Below the pieces are notes generated by a model. The model was given only the letters and a program-made list of their open reading frames with translations. It did not search any database and was not told the origin of the DNA. Shown here one piece after another: positions 1 through 5,545 of a stretch of 7,711 bases of DNA (positions are counted from its first letter, which is position 1; every line of letters starts with the position of its first letter). The stretch comes from DASYQV01 sp036005125. GTDB lineage: Bacteria; Acidobacteriota; Vicinamibacteria; Vicinamibacterales; UBA2999. The stretch is from positions 1 through 7,711 of the forward strand of contig DASYQV010000199.1 in the NCBI GenBank assembly GCA_036005125.1, in the 5' to 3' direction. The translations under genes were made by a program, and so were the position numbers.

Positions 1-251
1 GCGATCGTCAAGGCGAGACCCATGTCGGAACTCTAGCACCCGCAGCCGCGTGCCCGCTGTTCCCAACTGCACACCGGCATCAGCCAGGCCAATTCCATTG
101 GTGTTGGGCAAGCAGGCTCTGATCAGTCATGCCTCGGGCACTGGCTCGTTGCGTGGCGAAGCCGACCACGTCCCACTCGAGGCACCATCGGCGTCGGCTG
201 CGGGCATTCGTAGACCAGTTCGTAGGGCGACCTGTATCTGCATCCGAATCC
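1..251. other. No supportable gene; possible tail of an upstream gene
   Basis: Frame 1 on the plus strand reads a 12-residue tail ending in MSEL and a TAG stop at 34-36, which could be the end of a gene entering from the left. Twelve residues are too few to identify it. The other open frames here have no ribosome binding site, no recognisable motif and an arginine/serine-rich composition typical of GC-rich shadow frames. I see no tRNA and no convincing terminator. A short TTCGTAG word occurs twice around 208-226, without obvious meaning. Confidence 0.3.
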
Positions 252-461
252 TCAACGCGACGCGAAAGCCCAGATGAATCCAATCGCCAGCGCGAGCACC
301 GCAATCGACCAGATCAGCCGCATGGCCCGTGCGCTGCGCGCGTCCTGGCGTGCGCCCTTTTCTTTCCACTGTGCCCACCGCTCGTCCGATGTGAGCACTG
401 CCGGCGCCGTGTCTGCCCGCGGAATTGGCCCGGTGACGAGCGGGTCTGCGAATTCAATCAT
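252..461 (-). CDS. Small tail-anchored membrane protein, unknown function
   Basis: This 69-residue protein has a soluble N-terminal half and one hydrophobic segment at about residues 48-66 (LIWSIAVLALAIGFIWAF), ending three residues later at the C terminus. The stretch before the membrane segment is rich in Lys and Arg (about residues 33-48), which by the positive-inside rule puts the N-terminal part in the cytoplasm. I chose the ATG at 461 over a GTG at 476 because GGGAGA lies 7 nt upstream of the ATG, whereas the GTG would include that site inside the gene. The segment WAQWKEKGARQDARSARAMR looks like an amphipathic or coiled stretch. I do not recognise the family. The gene is alone on this strand, diverges from the RRM gene, and has no clear terminator. 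That it is a real gene is supported by the ribosome binding site and the sensible membrane topology. Confidence 0.6.
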   Translation of the reverse strand: MIEFADPLVTGPIPRADTAPAVLTSDERWAQWKEKGARQDARSARAMRLIWSIAVLALAIGFIWAFASR

Positions 462-591
462 GACGTTATCTCCCACTGTACGTGATGCGGCTCAACGAGA
501 ATTGAAGAGATCGGCAAGGGCCGGCAGACGCGACTCACTGCACGACGATGGCTGGACCGCGAATTAATCGCAACTCGCTCGAAAGGCGAGG

Positions 592-600
592 TGCTATACT
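592..600 (+). promoter_or_regulatory. Extended -10 promoter of the RRM gene
   Basis: TG-C-TATACT is a good extended -10 element (TGnTATAAT type), in a locally AT-richer stretch. No good -35 hexamer is found at 16-18 bp, which extended -10 promoters tolerate. The predicted start of transcription is near 607, giving a leader of about 140 nt before the ATG at 748. Confidence 0.5.
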
Positions 601-682
601 GAAGTCTCTCAGGAAGCTGCGCTTACCGCGCTACCCGCATCAGATCCGAAGGTTCATCCCCTCGACTCTCCTGCGTCCGTGA

Positions 683-736
683 TGCCAGAGCAGGTCGCTC
701 AGGCAGGTTTCCGCCAGCTGCATCCCCGGGATGCAG
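683..736 (+). promoter_or_regulatory. Two leader hairpins upstream of the RRM start codon
   Basis: Two hairpins lie back to back in the presumed leader. The first (683-705) pairs TGCC with GGCA and GAGC with GCTC around an A/A mismatch and an AGGTC loop. The second (718-736) has perfect 9-nt arms, CTGCATCCC and GGGATGCAG, around one C, so the real fold is probably 8 bp with a CCG loop. Its right arm ends at the first G of the ribosome binding site GGGAG (736-740). This position suits control of translation initiation. Long structured leaders are known for cold-shock genes such as cspA; that this one works in a similar way is inference. Confidence 0.45.
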
Positions 737-747
737 GGAGTCCATTC

Positions 748-1050
748 ATGAGTAGCAAACTGTACGTCGGTAACCTCTCGTTCGAGACGACCGAAGCCGA
801 CCTCCAGGCCCTCTTCGCGCAGGCCGGGACGGTTCAGGCCATTAATATCATCCGCGACAGGGACACGGGCCGCGCACGCGGGTTCGCGTTCGTCGAGATG
901 ACCAACGAAGCCGATGCGCAGAAGGCGATCGAGCAGTTCAACGAGCAATCGTTCGGTGGACGCGACCTCACCGTTAATGTCGCGAAGCCGCAGGGAGTGA
1001 GGACGGGCGGGTACGCCGGCGGCGCTCGCCGCTCTATGTCGCGCTGGTAG
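748..1050 (+). CDS. RRM-domain RNA-binding protein (cold-shock Rbp type)
   Basis: This 100-residue protein is almost entirely one RNA recognition motif. RNP2 is LYVGNL at residues 5-10 and RNP1 is RGFAFVEM at residues 44-51, both with the aromatic residues that stack on RNA bases. The helix-forming stretch ADAQKAIEQFN and the last strand RDLTVNVAKP complete the fold. A short Gly/Arg tail (about residues 85-100, GGYAGGARR) follows, as in bacterial and cyanobacterial Rbp proteins. It is expected to bind single-stranded RNA in the cytoplasm, possibly as an RNA chaperone during cold or other stress. The ATG at 748 is chosen because GGGAG lies 7 nt upstream and MSSKLYVGNL is the usual N terminus of the family. 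An in-frame start at 679 would add residues with no family counterpart and would consume the leader hairpins. A terminator-like hairpin follows 15 nt after the stop. Confidence 0.93.
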   Translation: MSSKLYVGNLSFETTEADLQALFAQAGTVQAINIIRDRDTGRARGFAFVEMTNEADAQKAIEQFNEQSFGGRDLTVNVAKPQGVRTGGYAGGARRSMSRW

Positions 1051-1065
1051 ACACCGGAGTAGCTC

Positions 1066-1094
1066 GGGGCGCGGGGCGCCCCTTCTTCCTTTTT
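1066..1094 (+). terminator. Intrinsic terminator or attenuator between RRM and DUF3553 genes
   Basis: GGGGCGC (1066-1072) and GCGCCCC (1076-1082) form a perfect 7-bp all-GC stem with a GGG loop. A T-rich tail follows (1083-1094) and ends in five T. This is the standard shape of a Rho-independent terminator. The next gene's ribosome binding site begins only 2 nt after the T run, so the terminator sits inside what would be the downstream gene's leader. Confidence 0.75.
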
Positions 1095-1106
1095 CTGGAG
1101 GTCCTC

Positions 1107-1328
1107 GTGAAGCTCTTCTCGGTCGGCGCCCGTGTAGCGCAAATTACCTACGGCCTCGGCACGATCACGCTGGCCAACGAATACCACACCATTATCAATT
1201 TCGACGAGCACGGGAGCCGGACCTTCGCCACGCGCATAGTGCAGCTTCAACCGTCGAATACTCTCGCCCCGGAACGTCCGAAACGCGCGCCCCGCAAGAA
1301 GGCCGCTCCGCGACTGCCTACGGCCTAA
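1107..1328 (+). CDS. Small DUF3553-like (CarD/Tudor-like fold) protein with basic tail
   Basis: This 73-residue protein has the pattern VGARV-x6-GLGTI-x10-IINFDEHGSRTF-x5-VQLQP. It resembles DUF3553 and the small SH3/Tudor-like domains at the C termini of UvrD/PcrA helicases and in CarD-type RNA-polymerase-binding proteins. Residues 5-49 would form the barrel. Residues 55-73 are a basic Pro/Ala tail (RPKRAPRKKAAPR) suited to contacting nucleic acid or a nucleic-acid-bound protein. The start is GTG, supported by GGAGG 5 nt upstream. It lies 56 nt after the RRM gene, with a terminator-like hairpin filling the gap and no room for a separate promoter, so it is probably made by read-through. The molecular partner is unknown. 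The domain call is by pattern and is fairly firm; any role in transcription or repair is inference. Confidence 0.75.
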   Translation: MKLFSVGARVAQITYGLGTITLANEYHTIINFDEHGSRTFATRIVQLQPSNTLAPERPKRAPRKKAAPRLPTA

Positions 1329-1636
1329 GCCGTTCGCCCGGACAGAGTTTCGGCCAACGTACATTCGCCCTCCGCCTCGTCTCGCTCATCAGTTGTGGGG
1401 ACGTACGTACGTGGCACGAGATCGTGCCGCTCGCTTCGCGCATCCCGTTCCTGCTTCGGATGCGCTGAGGTCAGCGGCGATAGCGCCTCAATCGAGACGG
1501 CCGGCCCGTTCAAAACAGCACAACATGAGCGTGCGCAGTCGGATACAGTTACGCCTGTTCGGGCATCGGCTTCGGGTCTCGTCGGACAGGGCTGATGGAT
1601 TATTTTCCGTGGCACTGACGTCGAGGCACCTTAGGC
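1329..1636. other. 308-base gap without a supportable gene
   Basis: The gap between the DUF3553-like gene and the sigma54 activator holds a 5-bp inverted repeat across the DUF3553 stop codon (1320-1333), an ACGT triplet repeat and a 16-bp inverted repeat (listed separately). Overlapping short frames on both strands have no ribosome binding site or recognisable motif. No convincing sigma70 or sigma54 promoter for the activator is visible, although one must lie here or further upstream. Confidence 0.5.
1401..1428. repeat. ACGT triplet repeat next to a 16-bp inverted repeat
   Basis: Positions 1401-1412 are three tandem copies of ACGT, itself a 12-bp palindrome. Directly adjoining, 1413-1428 is GGCACGA-GA-TCGTGCC, with perfect 7-bp arms and a 2-bp centre. 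Such a dyad is the right size for a dimeric regulator's operator. It lies about 210 bp upstream of the sigma54 activator gene. Its function is inferred from symmetry and position only. Confidence 0.5.
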
Positions 1637-2722
1637 ATGATTGAGATCTCCGGCGAACTGACGGGCACGAGCCCCGCCATCCGAGCGCTGCAGGCCGACA
1701 TCGAAGTCGCCGCGGCCTGCGACGCAAAGGTCCTCATCACCGGCGACACCGGTACCGGCAAGGAAGTGACCGCACGCCAGATTCATGCGCGCAGTCAGCG
1801 TCGCGCGCGACCGTTCGTCGCGATCAACTGCGCGGGTATCCCCGAAACGCTGCTCGAATCGGAGCTGTTCGGGCACGCCCGGGGCAGTTTCACCGGCGCG
1901 TGTCGCGATCGCATCGGGCTGCTGGCGAACGCGGACCTCGGCACAGTCTTTTTGGATGAGGTCGGGGAGATGAGCCTCCGGATGCAGGCTCTGTTGCTGC
2001 GATTCCTCGAAACCGGGGAGATTCAACGGGTCGGACGCGAAGGGGGCGGATCGTGCGTGGACGTCCGTATCATCGCCGCCACGAACCGGGATTTGCTGCA
2101 GCGGGTCGCCATCAAGGCGTTCAGGCTTGATCTGTTCTACCGCCTCAATGTACTGCACCTTCGCACGCCCGCCCTGCGGGACCATCCCGAAGATATCCCT
2201 GCGCTCTTCGACCACTTCCTTTGCCAATACAGCCAGCAGTACCGCATGCCGATACCGCGGCTCACGTCCGATGCGTTCTGCGACCTCTCCCGGTGGGAAT
2301 GGGCGGGGAATGTCCGCGAGCTGAAGAACGTGGCAGAGCGGCTCGTCGTTCGCGGGTATGATCGCCCTGTCACGGTCGCTGATCTTCCGCGCGGCGTGGG
2401 GCACGCACGGACCGTCATCGCCCGCGCGGCGGCACGCGGTTCGAATCGCACCTGGGCGCAGTTGTTCGACCGTCTGGTTGCCGGCCGCGAGTGCTTCTGG
2501 ACGGCCGTGTACGATCCATTCATGGCCCGCGATCTGACTCGCGATGACCTTCGGGCCTTGATTCGCCGTGGGTTGGAAGAGACGCGGGGCAGCTACAAGC
2601 TGCTGATGCCCCTGTTCAACATCGAAGCCCGTCACCACAGGCGCCTGCTGAACGCCCTTCGCAAGCACGACTGCCTGATCGGCTTTCATCAGGTCCGCCA
2701 ACGCTCCAGTCCACCGAGCTAG
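1637..2722 (+). CDS. Sigma54-dependent transcriptional activator, AAA+ core without a sensory domain
   Basis: This 361-residue protein begins directly with the NtrC/PspF-type AAA+ domain. Walker A is GDTGTGKE (36-43). The sigma54-contacting loop is GSFTGA (83-88), a variant of GAFTGA. Walker B is VFLDE (104-108), sensor I is AATN (147-150), the arginine-finger region is FRLDLFYRLNV (162-172) and sensor II is WAGNVRELKN (222-231). It should hydrolyse ATP to open promoters bound by sigma54-RNA polymerase. There is no receiver, GAF or PAS domain, so it is PspF-like: either constitutively active or controlled by a separate protein. The C terminus (about 303-348, containing ETRGSYKLLMPLFNIEARHH) sits where a Fis-type helix-turn-helix is expected but departs from the usual pattern; I infer a divergent DNA-binding domain. 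The ATG at 1637 is only weakly supported (GAGG 10 nt upstream). No adjacent histidine kinase or obvious target gene is present. Confidence 0.9.
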   Translation: MIEISGELTGTSPAIRALQADIEVAAACDAKVLITGDTGTGKEVTARQIHARSQRRARPFVAINCAGIPETLLESELFGHARGSFTGACRDRIGLLANADLGTVFLDEVGEMSLRMQALLLRFLETGEIQRVGREGGGSCVDVRIIAATNRDLLQRVAIKAFRLDLFYRLNVLHLRTPALRDHPEDIPALFDHFLCQYSQQYRMPIPRLTSDAFCDLSRWEWAGNVRELKNVAERLVVRGYDRPVTVADLPRGVGHARTVIARAAARGSNRTWAQLFDRLVAGRECFWTAVYDPFMARDLTRDDLRALIRRGLEETRGSYKLLMPLFNIEARHHRRLLNALRKHDCLIGFHQVRQRSSPPS

Positions 2723-2889
2723 TACCGCAGAGTCTAGCGATTCGCTTGCGATAATTTCCGCGCACGCTGCCGTGGCCACTACCGGCATCTCGCGAGAGCC
2801 TCCCGACGGCACGGTCCGTCCAGCATCCGTCCACCACTGACCGACAGGACGGCCAGCGACTTCGCGATGTCGATGTTTTTTAAGAACTC

Positions 2890-2965
2890 TGGAGCCGGCG
2901 GTCAGACTTGAACTGACGACCTGCTGATTACGAATCAGCTGCTCTACCAACTGAGCTACGCCGGC
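2890..2965 (-). tRNA. tRNA-Thr (anticodon CGT)
   Basis: Read on the minus strand this is a complete 76-nt cloverleaf with an encoded CCA. The 7-bp acceptor stem GCCGGCG/CGCCGGC is perfect, the D arm is GCTC/GAGC, the anticodon stem is GCTGA/TCAGC with loop TTCGTAA, the variable loop is AGGTC, and the T arm is GTCAG/CTGAC with loop TTCAAGT. The anticodon CGT is at 2930-2932 and reads ACG (Thr). The discriminator base is T. It would serve ACG codons, which are common in this GC-rich window. No strong terminator is visible after the gene. Confidence 0.97.
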
Positions 2966-3019
2966 CAGGCGGGCATTGGGGCGCCCGAAAACAGAATCTG
3001 CGGCGCCCGGAAACGGTTG

Positions 3020-3028
3020 ATTCTAGCA
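3020..3028 (-). promoter_or_regulatory. Extended -10 promoter of tRNA-Thr
   Basis: On the minus strand TG-C-TAGAAT forms an extended -10 element. The predicted transcription start is near 3013, giving a 5' leader of about 48 nt, plausible for a tRNA precursor. No good -35 is visible. The same TG-C spacing is seen in the RRM promoter. Confidence 0.45.
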
Positions 3029-3072
3029 TGGCCGCCCCGAACGGCCGTGGGACGCGCGTGAGAAACGCGGGG

Positions 3073-3315
3073 CTAACGCTTGCGCTCGGAGCCGCCGTGG
3101 ATTTCGTGGACGTAATGCGCGCGCGATTCGACTTCGGTCAGCCGCATCGCCGCATAAATCGCTGCGTCCCTCAGCGCTGCCTTGGAGGCCGCGTCCGCAC
3201 GGCTGCGCAGCGCAACCGGATCGTGACCGTGCTTGCGCAGGAATTCGTCAATCAAGGCGAGCTCGAGTTTGGCGAGCGGTTCTTCGAGAGGGGGCGAGTC
3301 GCGTTCCAGGGCCAT
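3073..3315 (-). CDS. Conserved-looking 80-residue protein of unknown function
   Basis: The protein is 80 residues, soluble and apparently all-helical. Residues 11-30 (EEPLAKLELALIDEFLRKHG) form an amphipathic helix, a short HDP turn follows, and residues 34-70 are a long Ala-rich helical stretch, ending in a charged tail HGGSERKR. There is no signal peptide, membrane segment or cysteine, so it is probably cytoplasmic. The ATG at 3315 has an excellent GGAGGT site 5 nt upstream. An upstream ATG at 3408 would add 31 arginine/histidine-rich residues of poor quality and is rejected. It lies 132 bp downstream of the peroxiredoxin gene on the same strand. I do not recognise the family. Confidence 0.7.
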   Translation of the reverse strand: MALERDSPPLEEPLAKLELALIDEFLRKHGHDPVALRSRADAASKAALRDAAIYAAMRLTEVESRAHYVHEIHGGSERKR

Positions 3316-3437
3316 GAGGCACCTCCGGTGGGAAAGGACATGGAGGGGACGCCCGGCTGTAGTGTAGCGCGAATCGTGCCGAATCGCTTGGGCGACGGCC
3401 CGGGTCACCTCGTCGATTGACCAGAGCCTTCCGCGAT

Positions 3438-3447
3438 GGGTCAGACC
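3438..3447 (-). repeat. Isolated REP-like decamer directly after the peroxiredoxin stop
   Basis: On the minus strand the ten bases immediately after the TAA stop of the peroxiredoxin gene are GGTCTGACCC. This equals ten of eleven bases of the GGTCTGACCCC unit repeated at 7549-7603. The word is itself a near-palindrome (GGTC-T-GACC). A decamer match is short, but its exact placement at a stop codon is notable. Confidence 0.4.
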
Positions 3448-3984
3448 TTACTGTGACGCCTGTCGAGGCGCGACGCCAAGCTCGCCCAGCTTGGCTGCCA
3501 TGTCTTCGGCCGACGTCGCTGGCTTGACCGCCTTGTCAATCGCCGCAATCCGGCCGCTGCTGTCGATGTAGAACGTCCATCGGCTCGCCATTCCTCGCCC
3601 GTTGAGCACGCCGTACGCCGTGGCCGCGGCTTTGGCCGGATCGCTCAGCAGTGGGAAGTCGGCCTTTTCCTTCTCGGCGAACCCCTTGTTCTCCGTCACC
3701 GAATCGACGCTTGCCATGAAATAGACGACGTCGTACTTACGAATCAGATGGCCTTTCTCCGTGAGCGACTTGCACTCGATCGTGCATCCGCTCGTGAACG
3801 CCTTCGGGAACCACGCGAGCACGACCGCCTGCTTGCCCTTGTAGTCGGCCAGCGTGTAGGTCCTGCCATCGGAGGCCTGGAGTGTGAAGTCCGGCGCCGG
3901 ATCTCCCACCTTCAGCTCGACCGTCCGTGCCATGAGCCCCGTCGACAGGGCCGCCACGAGACCCAGAAAGGCAAATACTCGCAT
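3448..3984 (-). CDS. Secreted peroxiredoxin (AhpC/TSA superfamily, PrxQ/BCP-like)
   Basis: This 178-residue thioredoxin-fold protein should reduce hydrogen peroxide and organic hydroperoxides with a peroxidatic cysteine. Residues 1-19 (MRVFAFLGLVAALSTGLMA) are a signal peptide with a plausible cleavage site after LMA, so the mature enzyme acts in the periplasm. The active-site motif is FPKAFTSGC, with Pro60, Thr64 and peroxidatic Cys67. Cys71 lies four residues later (classical BCP/PrxQ has its resolving cysteine five later) and is the likely resolving cysteine. Arg135, just before TFYID, matches the conserved active-site arginine. VGDPAPDFTLQASDG (26-40) is the family's usual opening. AGGAG lies 6 nt before the ATG. 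The gene diverges from the AlkD gene across 44 bp and may share its -10 element. The reducing partner is not encoded here. Confidence 0.92.
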   Translation of the reverse strand: MRVFAFLGLVAALSTGLMARTVELKVGDPAPDFTLQASDGRTYTLADYKGKQAVVLAWFPKAFTSGCTIECKSLTEKGHLIRKYDVVYFMASVDSVTENKGFAEKEKADFPLLSDPAKAAATAYGVLNGRGMASRWTFYIDSSGRIAAIDKAVKPATSAEDMAAKLGELGVAPRQASQ

Positions 3985-4008
3985 GTCATGCTCCTGGCTG
4001 AGCGAGTG

Positions 4009-4016
4009 AGTATAGT
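4009..4016. promoter_or_regulatory. Overlapping divergent -10 elements between peroxiredoxin and AlkD genes
   Basis: The plus strand reads TATAGT at 4011-4016 and the minus strand reads TATACT at 4014-4009, sharing a TATA core. The predicted starts are near 4023 (plus, 6 nt before the AlkD ATG) and near 4002 (minus, leaving an 18-nt leader that includes AGGAG). Neither side has a clear -35. Divergent transcription from one symmetric -10 is a known bacterial arrangement; its use here is inferred. Confidence 0.4.
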
Positions 4017-4028
4017 CGAACGCGGCCG

Positions 4029-4724
4029 ATGACGCATCAACTCGCGGACGCTATTCGCGCAGCACTCCGAAAGCATGCGGACGGGACCAGAGCGCCTCAG
4101 ATGCAGCGCTACATGAAGTCCGACATGCCGTACTACGGGGTCAGCGCGCCCGTTCAGCGTCGTCTCTGGCGCGAGGTGTTTGCCGACCATCCGATCGCGT
4201 CATGCGAGGAGCTGCGTGAAGTGGCGCTCGGCCTGTGGCGCGATGCGAGATTTCGCGAAGAGCGCTACGCGGCCATCGGCCTGACCGACCTGCGGCGATA
4301 CCGCGCGTGCCAGACGCTCGCTTCGGTCCCGATGTACGACGAGATGGTTGTCACGGGCGCATGGTGGGACTACGTCGACTTCATCGCCACGCATCATCTC
4401 GGCGAGGTGCTGCGCAACGAGCGGGCGCGCATGAAGTCGCTGGTGCGCCGCTGGGCGCACGATCCCAACCTGTGGAAGCGCCGCGCCGCAATCCTCTGTC
4501 AGATCCGGTTCAAGAGCGATACCGATCTCGACCTGCTTTATGCCTGCATCGAGCCGAACGTCGCAGAGAGCGATTTCTTCATGCGCAAGGCGATCGGATG
4601 GGCGCTCCGACAATACGCATGGACCGACTCACGGGAAGTGTCACGATATGTCGCCGCGAATCGCGATCGCCTCAGCCCGCTCAGCGTTCGCGAGGCGCTC
4701 AAGAACCTGACACGATCCCGGTGA
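4029..4724 (+). CDS. alkD: AlkD-type DNA alkylation repair glycosylase (HEAT-like repeats)
   Basis: This 231-residue all-helical protein of the AlkD/AlkC superfamily excises positively charged alkylated purines such as 7-methylguanine and 3-methyladenine without base flipping, starting base excision repair in the cytoplasm. Key residues known from Bacillus cereus AlkD all have counterparts at a constant offset of +4: Trp113 and Asp117 in AWWDYVDFIA (W109, D113), Arg152 in LWKRRAAI (R148) and Trp191 in FFMRKAIGWALRQY (W187). The N-terminal stretch QRYMKSDMPYYGVSAPVQRR (26-45) is also typical. Length matches the family. The ATG at 4029 has no Shine-Dalgarno sequence and lies about 6 nt after the predicted transcription start, so the message may be nearly leaderless. 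A UdgX-type gene follows 49 bp later on the same strand, suggesting a base-excision-repair operon. Confidence 0.92.
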   Translation: MTHQLADAIRAALRKHADGTRAPQMQRYMKSDMPYYGVSAPVQRRLWREVFADHPIASCEELREVALGLWRDARFREERYAAIGLTDLRRYRACQTLASVPMYDEMVVTGAWWDYVDFIATHHLGEVLRNERARMKSLVRRWAHDPNLWKRRAAILCQIRFKSDTDLDLLYACIEPNVAESDFFMRKAIGWALRQYAWTDSREVSRYVAANRDRLSPLSVREALKNLTRSR

Positions 4725-4773
4725 GGTTGAATCGCTGGCGCGGCAAGGGCTCTGCCCGTGAAGGGGCTTGAAC

Positions 4774-5484
4774 ATGACGAAGAAGCGGATCGGCAGCAAC
4801 GGACCCGGTTCGGCTCGCGCCGGTTCTGCCAAACCGGCCCAATCGACGGCGCCGGAAGGAGCTCGATCGGCGGCGCCATTCGTTCCCAGGACCACGAATC
4901 TCGACAAGCTCCGCGCTGCGGTCCAGAAGTGCACCGGCTGCGACCTATACAAAAATGCGACGCAGGCGGTCTTTGGTGAGGGACCGTCGAACGGGCACGT
5001 GATGCTGGTGGGCGAGCAGCCGGGCGATCAGGAAGATCGGCAGGGAAAACCATTTGTGGGACCTGCAGGCGCACTGCTCGACAAAGCGCTCGAAGACGCC
5101 GGCATTCCCAGAGACGATGTCTACGTCACCAATGCGGTGAAGCATTTCAAGTGGGAGCCGCGCGGAAAACGGCGCATCCACAAGAAGCCGCGCATCTCGG
5201 AGATCAAGGCGTGCCGGCCATGGCTCGAGGCGGAGCTTCGAGCCGTCGAGCCCGCGGTCGTCGTGTGCCTCGGCGCCACGGCGGCGCAGGCGGTGCTCGG
5301 GCCGCAGTTCAAGTTGATGCAGAACCGCGGTCGGGTGCAGACGAGCCCGCTCGCGGAGCGGGTGGTCGCCACGATCCACCCGTCGGCGGTCCTTCGGGCG
5401 CCTGACTCGGAAGGACGGCGGCAGGCCTACCAGATGCTGGTCGACGACCTCACGGTCGTTGCCAGGTTGCTTCGAAAGCAATAG
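4774..5484 (+). CDS. udgX: UdgX-type uracil-DNA glycosylase (4Fe-4S, covalent DNA-linking subtype)
   Basis: This 236-residue enzyme of the family 4-related UdgX group binds and removes uracil from DNA. Four cysteines placed as 4Fe-4S ligands are present: Cys53 and Cys56 (CTGC), Cys147 and Cys165. Motif A is GEQPGDQED (80-88), where family 4 enzymes usually have GEAPG. Motif B is HPSAVLRAP (202-210). The UdgX signature loop KRRIHKKP (132-139) is present with His136, the counterpart of Mycobacterium smegmatis UdgX His109, which forms a covalent bond to the abasic site after uracil removal. Residues 1-37 are a Ser/Ala/Gly/Lys-rich tail, probably disordered. The ATG at 4774 has AAGGGG 7 nt upstream; a TTG two codons earlier is less likely. 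The gene follows alkD after 49 bp with no terminator between them. Covalent activity is inferred from the motif. Confidence 0.93.
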   Translation: MTKKRIGSNGPGSARAGSAKPAQSTAPEGARSAAPFVPRTTNLDKLRAAVQKCTGCDLYKNATQAVFGEGPSNGHVMLVGEQPGDQEDRQGKPFVGPAGALLDKALEDAGIPRDDVYVTNAVKHFKWEPRGKRRIHKKPRISEIKACRPWLEAELRAVEPAVVVCLGATAAQAVLGPQFKLMQNRGRVQTSPLAERVVATIHPSAVLRAPDSEGRRQAYQMLVDDLTVVARLLRKQ

Positions 5485-5545
5485 GTCGCCCGCAGCCCGA
5501 CCAAGGTCTGAACACCCCGGCGTCAGCCAGATCGGAGGCGGAAAT

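Noticed and set aside
679..747. N-terminal extension of the RRM protein from an ATG at 679
   Set aside because: GGGAG before the ATG at 748 and the family's typical N terminus favour the shorter form; the extension covers the leader hairpins.
834..1364. Minus-strand frame of 176 codons
   Set aside because: It lies opposite the RRM and DUF3553-like genes, both with family motifs and ribosome binding sites; no motif is visible in this frame.
1412..1427. Sigma54 promoter (TGGCAC then TGC)
   Set aside because: The GG to GC spacing is 11 rather than the required 10, and the match is explained by the palindrome.
2857..2881. Terminator after the sigma54 activator
   Set aside because: Six T are present, but the only stem (CGAC/GTCG) is 4 bp with an 8-nt loop, too weak to call.
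1631..2950. Long minus-strand frame of 439 codons opposite the sigma54 activator
   Set aside because: It starts inside the tRNA gene (its first residues are translated tRNA, a familiar artefact) and mirrors the activator, whose motifs are unambiguous on the plus strand.
3028..3420. Plus-strand frame opposite the 80-residue protein
   Set aside because: No ribosome binding site or motif; the minus-strand gene has a strong GGAGGT site.
4235..4771. Second plus-strand frame inside the AlkD gene
   Set aside because: It overlaps AlkD in another frame, is arginine-rich, and has no motif; AlkD's catalytic residues are all in the other frame.
5505..5518. Degenerate copy of the REP-like word after the UdgX gene
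   Set aside because: GGTCTGA followed by ACACCCC needs an insertion to match; too weak to separate from chance.
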